Source of the DNA: an uncultured Methanomassiliicoccaceae archaeon
GTDB taxonomy: Archaea; Thermoplasmatota; Thermoplasmata; Methanomassiliicoccales; Methanomethylophilaceae
Reading direction: 5' to 3'
DNA: 7,467 bases
NCBI GenBank assembly: GCA_945492685.1
Contig: CALYUZ010000035.1
Coordinates: 1 to 7,467 of the forward strand
Shown piece by piece: positions 6,526-7,467 of this stretch. The first letter of the stretch is position 1. Each line of letters opens with the position of its first letter. Position numbers and translations under genes: made by a program. Under the pieces are notes generated by a model, which saw nothing but the letters and a program-made list of their open reading frames with translations, was not told where the DNA came from and did no database searches.

Positions 6526-6544
6526 CCGAATCCGCGGATATCGG
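6526..6544. repeat. GC-rich palindrome in the divergent intergenic region
   Basis: ATCCGCGGAT at 6530-6539 is a perfect 10-bp palindrome. It extends to CCGA (6526-6529) and TCGG (6541-6544) with one extra A at 6540. It lies between the FKBP and GntR promoters and could bind a dimeric regulator, but no partner is known. Confidence 0.35.
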
Positions 6545-6553
6545 GACAGAAGA

Positions 6554-6597
6554 ACCGTGAATACTGTGTATACCGTACATACACAGTTATATACAGT
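6554..6597. promoter_or_regulatory. Probable operator of the GntR/ABC operon: inverted repeat plus extra half-sites
   Basis: ACTGTGTAT (6563-6571) and ATACACAGT (6579-6587) form a perfect 9-bp inverted repeat around a 7-base spacer. Extra copies flank it: ACCGTGAAT at 6554-6562 (7 of 9 matching, same direction) and ATATACAGT at 6589-6597 (8 of 9, opposite direction). The last overlaps the TATA box TTATATAC (6587-6594). Short-tailed GntR regulators of the YtrA type bind inverted repeats with a GTGTA...TACAC core, from memory, and this site has that core with a 9-base gap. Placement over the TATA box fits autorepression by steric block of TBP/TFB. Confidence 0.65.
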
Positions 6598-6622
6598 AAC
6601 GTCATACATCGTCACAGAGAGG
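6587..6622 (+). promoter_or_regulatory. TATA box and Shine-Dalgarno of the GntR/ABC operon
   Basis: TTATATAC at 6587-6594 is a good TATA box; its centre predicts transcription start near 6617. GAGAGG at 6617-6622 is a Shine-Dalgarno candidate five bases before ATG 6628. The predicted leader is only about ten bases, so one of the two signals may be used at an offset. Confidence 0.6.
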
Positions 6623-6627
6623 AAGAG

Positions 6628-7005
6628 ATGGAGATCGTAATCAGCAACTCCAGCGGACGGCCGATCTACGAACAGATCGTCGAACAGGTGAAGAGCCAGA
6701 TAGTCCAGGGCAGACTGAAGCCCGGGGACCCCCTGCCGTCCATGCGCGTGCTCGCACAGGACCTGAAGATAAGCGTCATCACCACCAAGAGGGCCTACGG
6801 GGAACTCGAGGCGGAGGGCTTCATCGAAACGGTCGCGGGCAAGGGATGCTACGTCTCGGCCACCGACCCGGAGGTGCTCCGCGAGGGGAACCTCAGGATG
6901 GCCGAGGGGCACATCCAGAAGGCCGTGGACCTGGCCAAGGGCAACGGCATCACCAGGGAGGAGCTCCACGAATTGATCGACATCCTCTTCGACGGTGAGC
7001 GATGA
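6628..7005 (+). CDS. GntR-family transcriptional regulator, YtrA subfamily
   Basis: DNA-binding repressor of 125 residues, cytosolic, expected to act as a dimer. The N-terminal winged helix-turn-helix is clear: PIYEQIVEQVKSQI at 12-25, KPGDPLPSMRVLA at 31-43, a recognition helix at about 47-58 and the wing GKGCYVS at 71-77. Only about 48 residues follow, forming two likely helices. That is too short for a FadR or UTRA effector domain and is the mark of the YtrA subfamily, whose genes usually sit directly before ABC transporter genes. That is exactly the arrangement here: the stop TGA 7003-7005 overlaps the ATPase start (ATGATGA). A strong inverted repeat covers its promoter, so autoregulation is likely. 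The inducing signal cannot be read from the sequence; in Bacillus, YtrA-controlled operons respond to cell-wall antibiotics, but archaea lack that target. Start ATG 6628 is supported by GAGAGG five bases upstream. Confidence 0.93.
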   Translation: MEIVISNSSGRPIYEQIVEQVKSQIVQGRLKPGDPLPSMRVLAQDLKISVITTKRAYGELEAEGFIETVAGKGCYVSATDPEVLREGNLRMAEGHIQKAVDLAKGNGITREELHELIDILFDGER

Positions 7006-7467
7006 TGACGGATTCTATCGTTGTGGACGGGGTGTGCAAATCCTTCGGGGACTTCCACCTCGAGAACATAAACATGACACTCCCCCGGGGATGCATCGTA
7101 GGGATGGTTGGCAACAACGGGGCCGGGAAGACCACGTTGATGAAGTGCATATCGGGTGCGGTCATCCCCGACAGTGGAAATGTGTCCTTCCCGCATGAGA
7201 GGAGGCCGGGCGACATAGGCATAGTCTTCGACGAATGCCACCTGCCGATGGACCTGAACTGCACCAAGATCTCCAGGATATTTGCGGGACTTGTGCCGAA
7301 CTGGGATGCGGCGGGATTCGCACTGACCCTCGAACGCTTCGGTGTCCCCATGGACAGGAAGATCAAACAACTGTCCCGTGGGATGAGAATGAAGGTGCAG
7401 GCCGCCATCGCCCTCTCCCAATCACCCGCGGTCCTGATGCTGTCTGAGCCCCCAGCCGGTCTCGATC
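7005..7467 (+). CDS. ABC transporter ATP-binding protein, partial (3' end outside window)
   Basis: ATPase subunit of an ABC transporter of the type coupled to YtrA-like regulators; its membrane subunit probably lies just beyond the window. About 154 residues are present of a usual 230-300. Counting from ATG 7005, Walker A GNNGAGKTT is at 36-44. The region after it reads IGIVFDE where a Q-loop glutamine is usual, a replacement I associate with this subfamily. LSRGMRMK is the signature motif, and the D-loop PAGLD is at the very end. Walker B is abnormal: LMLSEP, with S147 where the Mg-binding Asp belongs and E148 (catalytic) kept, and PP where PT is usual. Start: ATG 7005 has GGTGA (6994-6998) six bases upstream; ATG 7002 is in frame and overlaps the regulator stop by four bases, so it is equally possible. 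Translation is coupled to the regulator either way. Confidence 0.92.
   Translation, partial: MTDSIVVDGVCKSFGDFHLENINMTLPRGCIVGMVGNNGAGKTTLMKCISGAVIPDSGNVSFPHERRPGDIGIVFDECHLPMDLNCTKISRIFAGLVPNWDAAGFALTLERFGVPMDRKIKQLSRGMRMKVQAAIALSQSPAVLMLSEPPAGLD

Noticed and set aside
6401..6580. N-terminal extension of the FKBP protein to 6580
   Set aside because: It would cover the gene's own TATA box and part of the operator of the neighbouring gene; ATG 6400 gives a standard anchor sequence.

Overview
The window looks like the chromosome of a methanogenic archaeon of the order Methanomassiliicoccales (Thermoplasmata), probably a gut or digester lineage. This is inferred. The supports are an archaeal-type fused thiamine enzyme (ThiD-ThiN), TATA-box promoters about 27 bases upstream of start codons, arginine coded mostly by AGG/AGA and CGC, high G+C at third codon positions, and a complete absence of TAG among the seven visible stop codons. 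The last point fits a lineage that reads amber as pyrrolysine. No species can be named from sequence alone.

Layout, left to right. Positions 1-1939 (+): the 3' part of argG and the whole of argH, overlapping by four bases, are the last two steps of arginine synthesis. 2064-3011 (+): a ten-helix EamA/DMT-family transporter. 3086-3451 (-): a 121-residue protein of unknown function. 3512-3862 (+): a broken gene with two A-run frameshifts and one in-frame amber codon, divergent from the 121-residue gene and sharing its promoter region. 3976-5265 (+): thiDN, which makes thiamine phosphate from the pyrimidine and thiazole precursors. 5266-5521: two convergent terminators with a folded, gene-free stretch between them. 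5522-6400 (-): a membrane-anchored, outward-facing FKBP-type prolyl isomerase with an odd internal repeat. 6401-6627: a divergent promoter region with a dense array of 9-bp half-sites. 6628-7467 (+): a YtrA-type GntR regulator translationally coupled to an ABC transporter ATPase that runs off the window.

The arginine and thiamine genes are ordinary housekeeping genes. The parts worth a second look are the regulator-ABC pair (operator array, and an ATPase whose Walker B aspartate is a serine), the amber-interrupted broken gene, the internal repeat in the FKBP protein, and the structured intergenic segment near 5357-5430. I found no CRISPR array, rRNA, tRNA, insertion sequence or convincing new defence system.
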